Part shown: positions 44,861-57,830 of the stretch, one piece after another | Layout: the number at the start of each line of letters is the position of its first letter | How positions within the stretch are numbered: the stretch's first letter is position 1 | Assembly (NCBI GenBank): GCA_900708905.1 | Contig: CAADRB010000084.1 | Span: forward strand, 124,001 to 188,000 | Length of the DNA: 64,000 bases | From: Hymenolepis diminuta | Lineage: Eukaryota; Platyhelminthes; Cestoda; Cyclophyllidea; Hymenolepididae | Reading direction: 5' to 3' | Notes under the pieces: model-generated | Told to the model about the DNA's origin: nothing | The model's database searches: none | What the model saw: the letters and a program-made list of their open reading frames with translations, nothing else | Position numbers and translations under genes: made by a program

Positions 44861-47800
44861 GTGTGCGAGTTTTCATTTGTGTTTGGCGTTGTCGTAGAAA
44901 CGAATTGCCTTGACACTCTGAAGAAATTATATGGAAAATTATAACACAACGGATTATTTAAAAAATTAATTTACAGTACCTATTTTACAGGTGTTTGAGT
45001 TTTTACTTCACCTTTTTGATAGTTTCCTATATTCAAAGGATAAATAATTGTAGGTAATGCTTCTCATCCGATATTGTTACTAAAAGGTATGTTTAGAAAA
45101 TATTTGCATTTATATATTTACTATGATGGATAATTCTTTACCCGTACGTTAATTAAAGCGGAATAAAAATCAACAGAATGATTAAAATACGGTCATTATT
45201 TGTCATCTCAAAGGAATACATGTACTTCGATAAGTTACGGATAAGACTAGGGAGTCACCACTGCAGTTGGAAAGAAGGAGAGGGTTCCACAAGAAGAAGA
45301 TTGTGAGATGCTATAGAAAGAAGCTGACAGGAGGATCTGCAGATAGAGCGGAGATGGCTGGAGGACCTGACTGTAGGAAATGGCCGGCCGAAGATAAAGG
45401 GAAGGGCTGCAGTAGGAAACTGGGGCGTCAAAGTCACGTATTTATACATTGGAATAATTAAAAGACGATGGAAAATCCTCAAGACATTTCGGAGTAAACA
45501 CATAACAGTTAAGAAATGGAGAAAGAGGAACGTTGTGTCTAGCAAACGCTTAAGTATCCCTAAAGTTTGATAGACAAACCGATATTTTTGGAGTGACGAT
45601 AAGGTCTTACCGATTGATAACTTTTCCATTTATGGGCAAACTGTCTAAAAAATACCCTGATAACGATCAGGAATTTCCAAATCTTGAAAATGAAAGTCGA
45701 AATAATTTTTTTATATTATAACATATAAAATGTTTGCGCCACAAAGTCAAGATGCGCAATGATCTCTTTAAGAAGTGCACAATCAAATGTCATTTCTCGA
45801 AAAATCGCCGGTTAAGTGAATGTAGGAACGATGGATGATTATAATAGGGTCATTAGTGGTGGTCCTGTGTGGGTTTTCGATCAATAAGTCATATAATGCG
45901 GAGCTACTAACAACTTCATAAAATAACCATAACAGTAATGAAGAAATGTCTTCGATCATTCTTTACTTTCGCATAAGGTTTTTACAGAGGTTAGAAGTTT
46001 TTTATTCTGGGATGAGGGAGTTTTCTGGTCATATATAACTAAATCTACCGGGAACGCTTTGGTTCTTTCATACCCTTTGTACTGAAGTCTATTATCATTT
46101 TATCCATGCCGACGATGGCTAGTTTACGTTATAGTTTGACGCAACCGCATCGGAGTAGCTCCATTTCACACCATTTTCAAAAACTGAATAATTTTCTTGA
46201 ACTGAAGGGTAACTGGGCTGTTAAAAGGTTTAAAAGGTATTTTAAAAGGATATTACGATAAAAAGAAAAAGTTTTGACAACGGTGGAATTTAGATTTCGT
46301 ATCTGTATGTTATAGAAAATCTTTTTAAAGAGAATTTGTAAAATAAAGAAGTTGATAATAAAAGGTCATAAAGTATATGAGATGTATAAACATTGCAAAT
46401 AGAGATTGAAAGGCATAAGAAGCAAAAAAAGGGTGATGGGAATTAGCTGTCTTGTCAGAATATTCATAATCCTCCCCAAACATCGTGACCTGTTGTTGTG
46501 GATATGTCTCAAGTTCGTGTCATTGACTACCATTCTCCCATTATGGTCCACGCTCCACGCAAGTGTTAGTCAGCGTGCTGACATGTGTGTTGGCTTAGCC
46601 CCAGGAGCAACGTTTTTGATACCTTTCAATTATCTTTTAATATTTTCAGCCGTTCTTGGCCAACTCAATGCCTAAAAATCTTTGTTTGTAATCTTGTCCC
46701 GAATATCAACTCCGATTTCTTTACTAACTTCTGATCTTCCTTACCTCTGGTGACTCTAGTCTTATCCCGTAACATTTTGCACCTCAGGAACTTGATGCAA
46801 CTGTGGTCATTATTTTATCGAGAATCCCTCTAATTAACAAGATTCAATGTATATCCTAGAAAATAACAGGCTGCTCAGACAATCGCCATTGGCTATCCAT
46901 TAAATCTCTGTTTGTCTACATAACCTTTCAACACGGTCCAGTTATCCTACCTAACTCAAGTCAGACTATGATTTAACAGTTAAATACTGAGAGCATTCGA
47001 GTTAGTAGCAGTAGAAATCTTTAGTCGAATTCCAAAGTAAGCTCAAAATTAAGTCATTCTAAAATAACTGAGGTCTACTTCAAACTTTCGATTAATAACT
47101 AAGTATCGTACATTTATAAATCAGCATTAGGCTGTGCTAAAATAATACCTCAAAATCGATGGAAATGGAAATAATTACCCAAATAAAAATATTTTTATAT
47201 TTATTATAATGTACTATTTTAAAGGCAATAGATATATCTCGATTCTTATTCGTTTTTCATTTGTCATCACATTAATACTCTATTTGTAATTCCATAAAAT
47301 TTAACTATAATGCCAATTTAAAGTTGGTTTTATGGTAATGTCGTAGATTTTCGGCAGTTTTTCGGGCAAAAATTTCCTTCATAGTTAATACCTCCAAAAG
47401 ACAGCACTTATAGAGAGGGTATCGGGTAAAATGGCAATTCTTTAAGGCAAATTGTATCCCCATTTTTCAGACTGAAAAGAAAAGTCTGAATTGAATTGCT
47501 AATGAGCACGCAATTGACTTACACAGATAAATTACTGGGGCCCAATTTTATTCTGCACTTTAATCCTACGCATTTTGAGAAGTTCAGCTAAGCTGATGAT
47601 GACTGCGAGGAGGTTGCCCATTTTAAAAACCCATTCCGTCCTAAGTTCATATACGAATTTTTTTGGGAGGTGTAAACAGCAGTAGTAGGGACATATGTCC
47701 TAATTATTTGATTTCTCTAAATTAAATGGTCGGATCTTTCCAACCATAAAAATGTAGATTTATTGACTCACTCTACTTAAATTTTATGCATAAATAAATC

Positions 47801-50800
47801 AGGACTAACAGCTTTATTAATTATAAAGTTAGTTGTTTCATATTATAATTAAATACTACATGCAACATTCACAAAAGCAAAGATTTTTTAATTTTACAGG
47901 TCAATATTTGACCTATTTTTTTTTAATCTTTGACCTCGTATACAGAGAATTATAAAATACTAGAATTTTCTTAGATTATTGTTTTATTGAGCAGTTTGAG
48001 CGAAATCAGTTCTTCTATGTGGTTGATAATTAAACCTCATATAAGCTGTAAGGTAAAAATTTCAAGTTTTATTTAATAATAGGAGAAGCGAAGCGTAATA
48101 AAGATAATGAGGATTTTAAACCCTTACAGAAACGTAGTATGGCTTTATTCAATGAATTTATTGGATTTCGTGCATTTCCCCGATTAATTAGTGTTTATAT
48201 TTACCAAGATTCAAGAAGGATTTCCACTCGCTTTCCTTTATTTACGATGGCCTTTTATCGCATGAGATGAACAGTCCTGTGATCATAGTGAAAAATATGC
48301 CAAATCTGTAGTGGCACATTCTTCAACCTGAATGAGCTTTAGTAAGTAGTGCCATGTTTAAAGAATCGCTGCTAATCTCCTCTAAGTGCTCTTGGATGTA
48401 AAAGATACAAATAAATTGAGTGGCATGGCTGACTATATAGGTAAATTAACCGCCTAACGAACTTTGAATATAGTGGACATAATTTCGTCCGTGAATCTGG
48501 GAGTCAAATGATGATGATTACACATATTTCGATATTAAATTTCGAATTCTCTCCCGTTGAAAATATAGAAAATTCGATGCTTCGGATTTTTAATAAAGGA
48601 GGGTAAGACTTTTAATGCACTTACTTCATTACCCACTTATTTTCCACTCCCAACCTAGTATCATATCTTATTTTACTCACCAGCTGTTTTACTTGATCAG
48701 ATGCTTTTTCATAATTGAAATGCTAAAATTTTTACTATGCCACTAATAATAATGATCGCTCATTCTGATTAAAGAATTACTTTTTCGCCATATATGAATG
48801 ATATTCAGTTGTTGTTATCATTTCAAGTAGTCTCCTAGTGCATGAATATAACCATATTTGGTGTTTCTTTGTAGTTTTTACATACTCATTGGACTTGAGA
48901 TAGTAGAAAATATCTGAAGAGATAAGGTACTTTTGCTACTCGCTCCAATAGTTTAGCCTTTTAACGTCTAGGAATTTTGTAGTGGAAATCCAAATTTTGT
49001 ATAGTTTAGATGAAGGACTCTTCAGAATCATCTGGAAGGACCCCGCAAAATAAATAAATTCCTAAATAAAAAATGCATAACAAAACTATCGCTAGTGGAG
49101 TAGTTCTCAAGGATACTGATGATCTTTATATGTATTTCACACCTTCTAAATCATACCTTTGCCATAGATGTGAGTTGCTCACCAAAGAAGAAAGAAAGCG
49201 AAATCGGACAGCCTTTCTAAGAGTACTTTATTTAGCCTTTCCACTCAATTCCACGGTCGCAAAGTTCAGATGTGTAACCCACCTACCTTTCCTACAACTC
49301 TCTCTCTCGTTCCTTTCTCTTTTCTCTGCTATCATCTAGCATACCACTAATCCATCTCAACTCTCTTCTCATTAACAAAGGTTGTTGCTTTCTACTATCC
49401 TCTACTTCGTTGAATTCTCCTAACTCTAGCCATGTTATATACAGGACTCAATTGCCTGTCTTCGTGTTGATGAAACTCCGATATTATTTATTTACCAGAA
49501 CTGCTCTGGTATGTAATATATTTGGGTACAAAATGTTTCAAAGCTTTCTGTTATTGCAGCTCTATATTAAAAAGTAAAAAGTTTGTTCTTATCGGCCATA
49601 GAAACGAAATCAAATAAGCTAGAAAAATTTTGTCCGATGGCAGATAATATATTTTCATTCAACATAATATTTGTTACCTTAGATCACCTAGTTTTTACTT
49701 CAAAACGCATTAGATTGATATCAGTTAGATATTAATATCAATCCCATAAAAATTTTACAACATGCTGAAGCCACTGTGGTGTAATTTCTGTTTAGATGGT
49801 CGAATAAATAGCATACTCATCCTTATAGAACGGCAAAAACTATCTTTATACGTGCACATTTATGCATCACTAAAACTTAAAAGACCATTCAACACTGTCA
49901 CTCCGTATATAATTACAATTTTAAATCTTCCAGATACTTCTGCAAATTCACTATTTCTTTCTAAATGCTAGTGAAAATTTCGATTTAAAATATTATGCGC
50001 TGAAACGAATTAATGACGTCCAACCTCTGCAATCAACTGACGCTACCATTTGATTAAATTCACGAAATTGGAGGCATTAATGTCGAATAGAAGTATAATT
50101 AGCCCTCGGATTTTATACCGACCATCCTTTTCATTAGTGATACCCTTTGAATTTTGATTTGGGAACTTGTGATTGCCGGTGAATCTTTGCACTTTCAGAG
50201 TTACTTTTGTGGCACAAAAATGCAAGAGTCAATAAAATCCTAGGTGAGATTTATAGAAGCGAGAAATCATTATTGTGCAATGAAATACAATGTGATACAA
50301 TCCGAATTGACGTTGCTTTGAAAAACAGTGAGGAAAGTTAAAATGCATCTTAGGCATTGGTTTTGATTTTAAAGTAGAAATTAAAAGAACATAAATAGTG
50401 CAATATAAAATGGGAATTATTTTGAATAATAGACCAGTCGAATCAACTTGAAGTCGGACGACTTATACTGTTTTACTTCTGTCTCGTACTCCCAATTAAT
50501 CAACTGATCAAAATGCACTGCACATTATGAACACAAATTTGCTCCAAAGGACAAGTCATGAAGAGTACAATCCGACCCCTTTGGTACCCTGATTTTATTC
50601 CCAACATCTTTTCCACCCGCTTCCTTTTATCTCTAAATGGGTTTCACTTTTACCCGGAGTTCAGATGCTTTTCCACAATTAAAAAATGTAATTTTTGCCT
50701 TCCATTGAGCAATAAAATAGTATAATAGCCAGTATAAAATACTGGAAAGTAGAATACAACTACTTCTTAACATGATACCGATATAATTGAAAATGTGAAA

Positions 50801-51382
50801 AAAAGACAAAACACTTGTGTGCATCCGGAATTGAGGCAAGCTAATTATGAAAGCTTTATTTAATCGATTTCCAAATGAAAACATAAAAATCAAAACTGGT
50901 TATTTCCCCGTCCAGTAAATAGTGAATGTGATATCAATCTAAAGAAAGAAAAATAATTACAAGGGTTATTTGTCGAAAGTCTTCAATGTTCAACTAACAC
51001 TTTTAAAGAAATCTGAATCAGTGAACTTAAGTCGTAATTCCAAAATAAAATGCTAAAATCCTTTTAATTTAATTACGGTCTTATTAGCTTACTCAGCAGG
51101 CGGAAATCACCATATTTCTAACATAACATTTCTATGCCTCATAAAAATTGGCACATATACTCGTCCTACTTAATTAGGATAAGTAGTCACTAAATTATCA
51201 AAAATCAACTGTATAAATAAGGGAGTGAAGATGATACTAATTTCAATGACTAGTAAATAAATACAAATAACCGTAATAAAAGTTAATGAAAAATGCGAAG
51301 AGAGAAATAAATCAAGAAGTGGTGGAAATAATGTGAAGTAATAAGGAGAAAGAAGCAATGTTAAAAAGCAGGAAAATGGAAA
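44861..51382. other. Intergenic, about 6.5 kb
   Basis: No confident gene. GC-richer, purine-biased segments at about 45250-45470 and 46430-46680 open short frames on both strands without recognisable domains; they may be eroded mobile elements. A weak repeat copy lies at about 49119-49330. Confidence 0.5.
49119..49330 (+). repeat. Possible dispersed repeat family C, copy 2
   Basis: Partner of about 22321-22520. The shared pattern in one frame is Y-x-[ST]-P-x-x-SYL followed by C, LT-x-E and NR-[ST]-A, then a pyrimidine-rich tract. Too diverged to delimit. Confidence 0.4.
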
Positions 51383-51513
51383 TTAATACTTGAAAATCAG
51401 GTAGTCACAGAGGCATTTTGGTAGATCGAGGCGAGATGTATAGAATGGAATTGGGGATGGAATTTGACGTTTGATGGCCAAACGCGAGAGGAACCTCAAC
51501 GAAGGCACCCAAC
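51383..51513 (-). CDS. ASB: ASB terminal exon: SOCS box
   Basis: A 131 nt exon that begins GT-TGG after CAACAG and ends TAA at 51383-51385. It supplies the whole SOCS box and joins exon 3 through a Gly codon split 1/2. ASB13 ends ...LIDYLSYN; here it ends CLCDYLIFKY. Confidence 0.85.
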
Positions 51514-54500
51514 CTGTTGAAAAAGGAGAAAATGAATTTTTTTATTAATAGAAATATTGTATTGAAGAAAATTGAGAGAAATTTTCTATATATCCTGGAA
51601 GTAAGAGTATCTTGAACTCTTTTGGTATTAAAATCCTGTATTACTTTTTTGATGATTCCTAGTTGAATCTGAACTAAACCTTATTAATCAATGTGCCTAT
51701 AAAAAGCCTAATTATTCTTCAAGAGTGAAATAAAGACGGTGACTCCCTCGTAAAAAGGATGTCACATTTAACGCTACTCTTCTCACCGCCGAGAACTGAA
51801 AAGAGGGGAAATAAGGAGGTTGACAAATATTTAAAATACGTTAGAACTTTAACTGCAGATAAAATTCCAAACTCTGAAGGAAGTTATTTAATTTAACGAC
51901 TGATACACTATGTAAATACTTTTCTCCCTTTTTTCTTTATATAAAAATTATAATTATGCACTTATCAGTAAGAGAGTATGTAATAAACATTACCCTAAGT
52001 CTTGTAAGGTTTTATACATAGAGCAAACAAAATTTTAATTCAAAATTCTTCTTTATTTATTAAACTAATAAGTCTATCAAAATCTCATTTCAAGTGTATG
52101 AAGTGAACAATAGGATGCATGGTTTTCAATTTGAATTCGGAATAACAATATAAAAGTGCACGTATAGAAGCGCAGCAAATGAGAAGATCGGTTTCATGGT
52201 CAATTTCTTCTTCACACACTTACTGAACCCGACACATAGACTTTTGTTTATTATTTATTAGAATTTTCTCATAATTTATGGGCATTCATTTAAGGAGATT
52301 CGGAACTAAATACTATCTATTGTAGTAAATTACCACTGAACCCATGGTAAGTTTGATATTAGCATCTAGCAAAAACACAGTATTTGGAACCACATGAGTA
52401 TATTTTTGCACAAAGGCCTGTTAAGGTTTAAATTAATAGAGAATATCAAGCACGTGGTCTGAAGGCAGAAAAGTTGTCCGTTACCAAGGTGATGACTCAG
52501 CAAAAGCAAACTAGAGTCTACCTGGTAGAGATATCTGGAAACACTTAAATTTTTACAATTTAAACTAACCCGATAATTATAACTACTATATTTTTTGTAT
52601 CAGATGATCTCATGACATACTACTATAACTGATAAGCTGAAAAGACGCGCTGTAGTAGTGTCTATAAATGCAAAACACAGAAATTTAGAAATTGCAAGAT
52701 TCCTAAAAGTCGACACATTTTTCCTTTGTAAAGTTAGAGAGGAGCTGCTGAATGAAAACAATACAGATGAATTGGTCGCCACGGGGAAGAGAATACAGGA
52801 GCATTGTCAACGTTCTGCTCACTCACTCAGAAAACCCGATTTTGTGAGAAGAGGGTACGACATGGCATGATGGACAAAAATCGTGAGAAGTCAATGCACG
52901 ACATCCTGCCAAACATCTACAAGTGTCCAAAGGAAGAGCGATATATTAAGGAATGCCATTATATATATATAATATATATAATATCAAGGAAGATCATCAA
53001 GACCTCGGATACAAATCCCTTTCGTTCTTAGACGAGGTTGTCAGTTTATGTGGAAGATCGTTTAATGTGTGGAAAATGACCCCCAAAGAAATTGGAGCAC
53101 CCAGAAGACACCCACCCAGAGTGTCTTTGGTTTTTCTCTGACCAAAACTACTTCCACCAGGATGAAAAAGTCAGTGGGAGGGGAGATAGGTGGCTGGTTA
53201 TGTGTGGGCGCACCCCACTTAGGTTCCAACTGTTATGAATGCGCACGAAGTTTACGGCAACAGTGATGGTTTTCGGTGTTGTTGTTGTTGTCGTTAGGAG
53301 TGAAGGTCACATCATGATTCCTCAACCTTTCCACAGGGTCTTAGAGTCAGTGCAAATGCAGATGCAAATGGAGATGCTTATGTGGAGACTCTCCAAACCA
53401 TTGTTGTTGAGCCGCCTTGGATGGACAGTGTGGACAATGGAGGAAGACCCAATGTCTTCCAACAGGAATCGGCCCTGTTCCCTAGAGCTCTCAAACCCAC
53501 GATTAGATGAATGGTCGAGAATTTTCATCATCATGTCACACCACACCAAACTAACGGCCACCTCCTAACTACTCATCAGACCCTAAACCTTTGCATTGTT
53601 ACGTGTGGGACGGAGCGGGGAGAGGAGAGGAGGGGCGTGGTTGGAAAGGAAGTTAATAAGCATTCCTATAACGCCAGCTCCTTCTCCCTGAGGGAAGTAA
53701 TAAGCTGGGGAACAGAAGACATGAATAGAAACCACGTGATTCGATGAAAGCTTGCAGTCAGTCGCTTTTGGACTCGAATTGAGTGGATGACAGAAGCCGA
53801 AGGAGGATAAATAAAAATAAACCTGGCTTAATATGTAATAGGTTTATTTGTTTTGTTGCAAGGTATTGTAAGTTTCAACCATTAACAATTTCATCTTCTG
53901 TGTTTGTAAAAGTGCATAGATTGTATACAAATGCTTTAGGCATCCAGTACATATGGAAATATAAATCGGGTCAATAAAGTTTTCAATATTCAGTGCTCAT
54001 CAAATTAACAAGAAATAAGTTTTGAGAGTGTGTTTGAGGACAGTGAAACATTTTAATTGAAATAATTAGTACAGGTTAACAGGTTAAAATTAAAAGAATA
54101 ACTTTAATTAAAAAAGTCAATGGCTTCTTCATATTTTCAAAAGAGTTTCTCACTTAATTAACAAATGTAGGAGCCTTCTTTCGTTTGTTCCTTCCTACCA
54201 GAAGATCAAAAAGTTATGATTATTAATACATTGTAAATTGGGAGACATTCCTTTGCACTAACTAGTGTTTATTTTGCATTTGTTGAAATATTTACAATTC
54301 TAAAAAATAATTTTCCAAACAAATCGAACTTTTTTCAAGTGCCTTCATTTCCATAAAAGTGTAAAGTACCCACTTACTTCTATCAACCTTCCCAACAAAG
54401 TAAAATTGTAGAAGTATGTGTGAGACATCGCCAAGTAAATCTTAAATTCTCCCAGGGTAACGAATGTGAAAATAACAATGCATTGTTGCATGAACACAAC

Positions 54501-56605
54501 AGAATTTATGTACTTATTACACCCTGAAGAGATTTTTTGAATTCTGTTATGATAATGCCTGATCAATAACGTAATTGTATATTTTGTAAATACCAATTTC
54601 CTTCAGGAAAGGATCTATTGCAAAGGAAATAAAGATTTCTTATCACTGAGTGCAGAGAAAAAGGAACAAGGTTTGACACAATATTTAATGATTACCATAG
54701 TAATAGTTCATGTGTTTGTAAATATAAACAAAAGAAGGCCTTAATTGAACTTGATCTATTGATTCCGAATGGATGGCTAAATTCAATTTCATGAAGCCTA
54801 GCTTCCAAGCCCAATTTGAAGACGTTTTATAACACTTATCTTGGGTAGAGGAGTAGTATCATAGAACCTCTGTGGTAGGGAAATGTATTAGTAACCATAA
54901 TTAAATCAGTGTAGCTGACCATTCTGCTGGACATCAAACCCGGGACCTTTGACTTTAGAGATGAGCACATTAAACAACGATGCAACTCACACAATAAAAT
55001 ATGTGTTAGGAATCAAATTTCTATTGTGTATGCTCCAAGTATGTGATTTTAGAAATCGACTATACTATCGAATCAATAACATGAAGAGCCAAATATAGCT
55101 AAAAGATGGTAATAAAAACTTAATCATTTTTACCGATCCCCTTGCTTTTGAGGAGTATAAATAATAATAATAAACAAAAATTGCATGTGAGTGCATGCTA
55201 TCTTTACGGATTTAACGTAGCCGTAATACAAAGAACTCAAACAGAATTTTTTAATCACTATTTCCACAACTATTATTACAACTTCACCTTGACCGAAATC
55301 ATCTTGAGTGACCCCTAATATATTAAAACAATTTTAATAAGTACCAACTAAGTGTCTTGACTATCGCGTTTTGCATGACCAACCACTTAGCTCAATAGAC
55401 AGGCTGATCAGTCCGGAGTATTGTGAAAACGAAATATTACTCATGAATCATAAGCCTAGACCCAGAAATTCGAACGTTAAAACGGTAGATATTGATAGTA
55501 GAGACTGTAATTTTGAACAAATTAATGATTCGACAAATAGATGAAGTTAGACTCTTCAAAACACTGAATATTTTGTCTCAGCATCCAAGTAATATCCCTA
55601 TTACCTATGCATTGCACTGAAACAATTTTTGGGATCAATGCTTTTTTGTAATTGACAATAATAATAGTAACTTTGAAGACTTTAAGTTGAAGGAGGAAAT
55701 TAATCATATTTCTTTAAATTTTTATATTTGCTTTTTAGAGTCAGTGAATAAAACAAATGAAAACAAATCAGATGACTATTACTACTTCAACTGAAATAAG
55801 ACTAAAAATATTAAAAAAATAAATTAATAAAAGCAAAGTAACGATTTACCGGTGAAGGCGTTCAGAAGTTGATATAAAGGGGTGTCCTTTTCAACCAAAT
55901 CGATGGGTCTGCGTCCATGCGAATCGACAGGGGACGCATATGCACCATGAAGAAGTAAAAGTCGAACCATCTTTAAATCAAGAAGTTCAGCAGCAATGTG
56001 TAGAGCTGTTGTAAGTTTACAACACTTGTTGGGGTCGGCACCTAGCATTTAATGCAAAGTTACAAATAAAATACGCATAAAATATTAAATAATAAGAACC
56101 TAAAATTTACCGGCCATGAGAAGATACTCGACACCTTTATAGAACCTGTTCCTGACAGAAATGTGAATCGGACAGAAACCCAGACGATCGCAAGCGTTGA
56201 TATCTGCACCTGCATCAACCAGAATAGTCATCGCATCATAATGCCCTAAAGTAATTGTTTCACATTTTTTTAAATTTTAGTACCATTTTTAACGGCATAC
56301 ATCAACGGAGATCCCCAATAAGCAGGCGGATTAACATTTGCACCACCATTAATTAATGCTTTGATTATTTCTACCGAGCCATTAGCCGCAGCATCACAGA
56401 TGGGCGTATGCCCATCAACATTATTCGCGTTGACATAAAATCCTGCTTCAAGGAGAACCTTAACCGCATTCAGATTTCCAGCCAAACATGCATAATGGAG
56501 AAGGGTATTGTTATCAGAATCATGTTCAAAGTACTCATTTTTGGATAAATGCTTAAGGATTTCCTCCCGCGTTCCTGTTTCCACTGTTTTGATTGACGTT
56601 AACAT
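51383..56605 (-). CDS. ASB: Ankyrin repeat and SOCS box protein, ASB13-like (complete)
   Basis: Substrate adaptor for Elongin B/C-Cullin5 ubiquitin ligases. Exons: 56284-56605, 56111-56245, 55850-56041, 51383-51513, totalling 780 nt and 259 aa plus TAA; human ASB13 is 278 aa. Five full ankyrin repeats and a partial sixth fill about residues 30-215 (TLLHYACLAGNLNAVKVLL, TPICDAAANGSVEIIKALI, GSPLMYAVKNG, CPIHISVRNRF, TALHIAAELLDLKMVRLLL, RRPIDL). NPPAYWGSPL matches the ASB13 NPPLYTASPL. A C-terminal SOCS box lies at 217-259, with BC-box SLRFLSRLAI and a Cul5-like LDLPKCLCDYL. All junctions are phase 1. Introns are 38, 69 and 4336 bp, the last holding a dead mariner. The start is the first ATG after an in-frame TGA; an upstream exon cannot be excluded. 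The conserved BC-box Cys is Ser here. Confidence 0.87.
52640..53815 (+). pseudogene. Decayed mariner-type transposase
   Basis: Pieces of a DD(D/E) mariner-superfamily transposase in the normal order but in several frames. The N-terminal HTH region (AKHRNLEIARFLKV, VREELLNENNTDELVATGKR) is followed by a second helix region (NREKSMHDI), then WFFSDQNYFHQDEKV with the first catalytic Asp at 53140-53142, RGDRWL, MVFGVV, GHIM, VFQQES (53466-53468 GAA, Glu where Asp is usual), a degraded third site, and a C-terminus WTRIEWMTEAEGG. Frameshifts and stops make it inactive. Terminal inverted repeats were not found. It lies antisense in the ASB intron. Confidence 0.75.
52959..52984. repeat. (TA)n microsatellite
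   Basis: An alternating AT run with one AA interruption, inside the mariner relic, where it interrupts the reading frame. Confidence 0.85.
55850..56041 (-). CDS. ASB: ASB exon 3: ankyrin repeats 5-6
   Basis: Residues about 153-216. GADPNKCCKLTTALHIAAE and LKMVRLLLLHGAY form a full ankyrin repeat, and GRRPIDLVE a partial one. Acceptor TGCTAG, donor CCG|GTAAAT. Confidence 0.87.
56111..56245 (-). CDS. ASB: ASB exon 2: ankyrin repeats 3-4
   Basis: Residues about 108-153. HYDAMTILVDAGADINACD and FCPIHISVRNR are ankyrin helices. Acceptor CTTTAG, donor G|GTAAAT; flanked by 38 and 69 bp introns. Confidence 0.87.
56284..56605 (-). CDS. ASB: ASB exon 1: start and ankyrin repeats 1-3
   Basis: Residues 1-108. 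MLTSIKTVETG leads into NTLLHYACLAGNLNAVKVLL and DGHTPICDAAANGSVEIIKA. The frame stays open 11 codons upstream of the ATG before a TGA, without another ATG. Confidence 0.82.
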
Positions 56606-57484
56606 TTCAGGATTATTTTTTAATCTTTTTAGGTCTGATGCTCACACATTAATACGGTATTATTCGACGAATTTTTGGCTTATTGCAGTGAATGCGCCAG
56701 ATGAAGGTCACGTATCATGGATCGATATAAATAATCATTTATTAGTTTAAACAAATAAATCATTTTCTTTGATTGGCAAATATAAAGTACAAGAAGCAAA
56801 AATATAAACAGTGGGCATTTTCGAAGATGGTTGCTTTTATAAACGGTAGGATTATAATTGTTTGACCATTTGGAACTTCGTATAACGGCTACCTTTTACA
56901 ATATTGTGGATAAGAAATATATTCTTAAATTAGATTATGGAATTAGCCTTCATTTAATCATACTCTATTGGCCACAGATAAGTTATCATGCTTTAGGGTA
57001 GGATTCTTTACGGCTAAGCTGTATGATCGCTTACCGAACCAACATGGGGATTGAAATCAAGTTACTGCGCTTGAAAAGAGTTTTAAGGTAGTGAATGAAA
57101 TGAAATTATACTATCTTTGAGTTTCCAAACATCTTGTTTATATACATGCACGGAGAAAGCAAAGTAGTTAATGGCCGGGTGCAGGTCAATTTGTTTCAGC
57201 ATTTTACTTAGATAGATAAAATATAAATTTTGTCCGACATTTTTTGGTGCTTTTTCAGATATTTTGACACAAACGCAGAACTCGATTTTTCAATACATAA
57301 CTTATTCAGCTAACCCAGGCTTTCGTCACCTCAGACATGTAATTCAACTCAATGCAAACGATTTCCTTACGTATGAATTGCTCAAATATGTGCAACAAAT
57401 TTTCAGTTTAAATTTCATGGGAAATTAAAGTTACAGGTAGAAAGCAGCAACTTTATCAAAATGGCGAAATATCGAGTGTAGCGT

Positions 57485-57830
57485 GATTCTGTTAGAAACC
57501 CAAATCGAAAATTTAGATATATTCGATCGAGTACATTGAGACCACATTTGATGCAATCGTAAGTTCATCCCTCATGCAGTAAGCTATCGATTTATGGGCT
57601 TCTTCACTCAGGCTCGGATTTGTAAGACCACCATTGAAGAATCCAACACAGTCAATATTAGTCAACCAGTCAGTCAATTCTTTATCACACGCCCAGTTTT
57701 ATATAAGTACACTTATTTGCCCAATAATGAACCGCTGTTTGAGCTACAAGTCTTCATCCTTCATCTTCTTAGAGTCCATATAGTTGCAGCTCTATAAAGC
57801 GGGCAAATGAATAAGATATACAAGACTCCT
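57485..57830 (+). repeat. Dispersed repeat family A, copy 2
   Basis: Homologous to about 12270-12600 in the same orientation, with long shared blocks around GTAAGTTCATCCCTCA, GTCAACCAGTC, the TATATAAG box and GAGCTACAAGTCTTCATCC. The open frame at 57594-57797 lies inside the repeat and is not conserved in copy 1. Confidence 0.7.

Larger units (their letters stand above)
51514..55849 (-). other. ASB intron 3
   Basis: 4336 bp GT-AG intron (donor CCG|GTAAAT, acceptor CAACAG). It contains a decayed mariner transposase on the plus strand (about 52640-53815) and an AT microsatellite. The rest is AT-rich with nothing recognised. Confidence 0.75.

Noticed and set aside
45255..45629. Minus-strand 124-codon hydrophobic frame
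   Set aside because: Complement of a purine-rich segment; no recognisable domain or supporting splice sites. Kept only as an unexplained island.
46366..46675. Frames on both strands near 46.5 kb
   Set aside because: No domain, no splice logic and no clear homology; possibly an old element but not supportable.
53322..53561. Minus-strand 79-codon frame
   Set aside because: Antisense of the mariner transposase relic.
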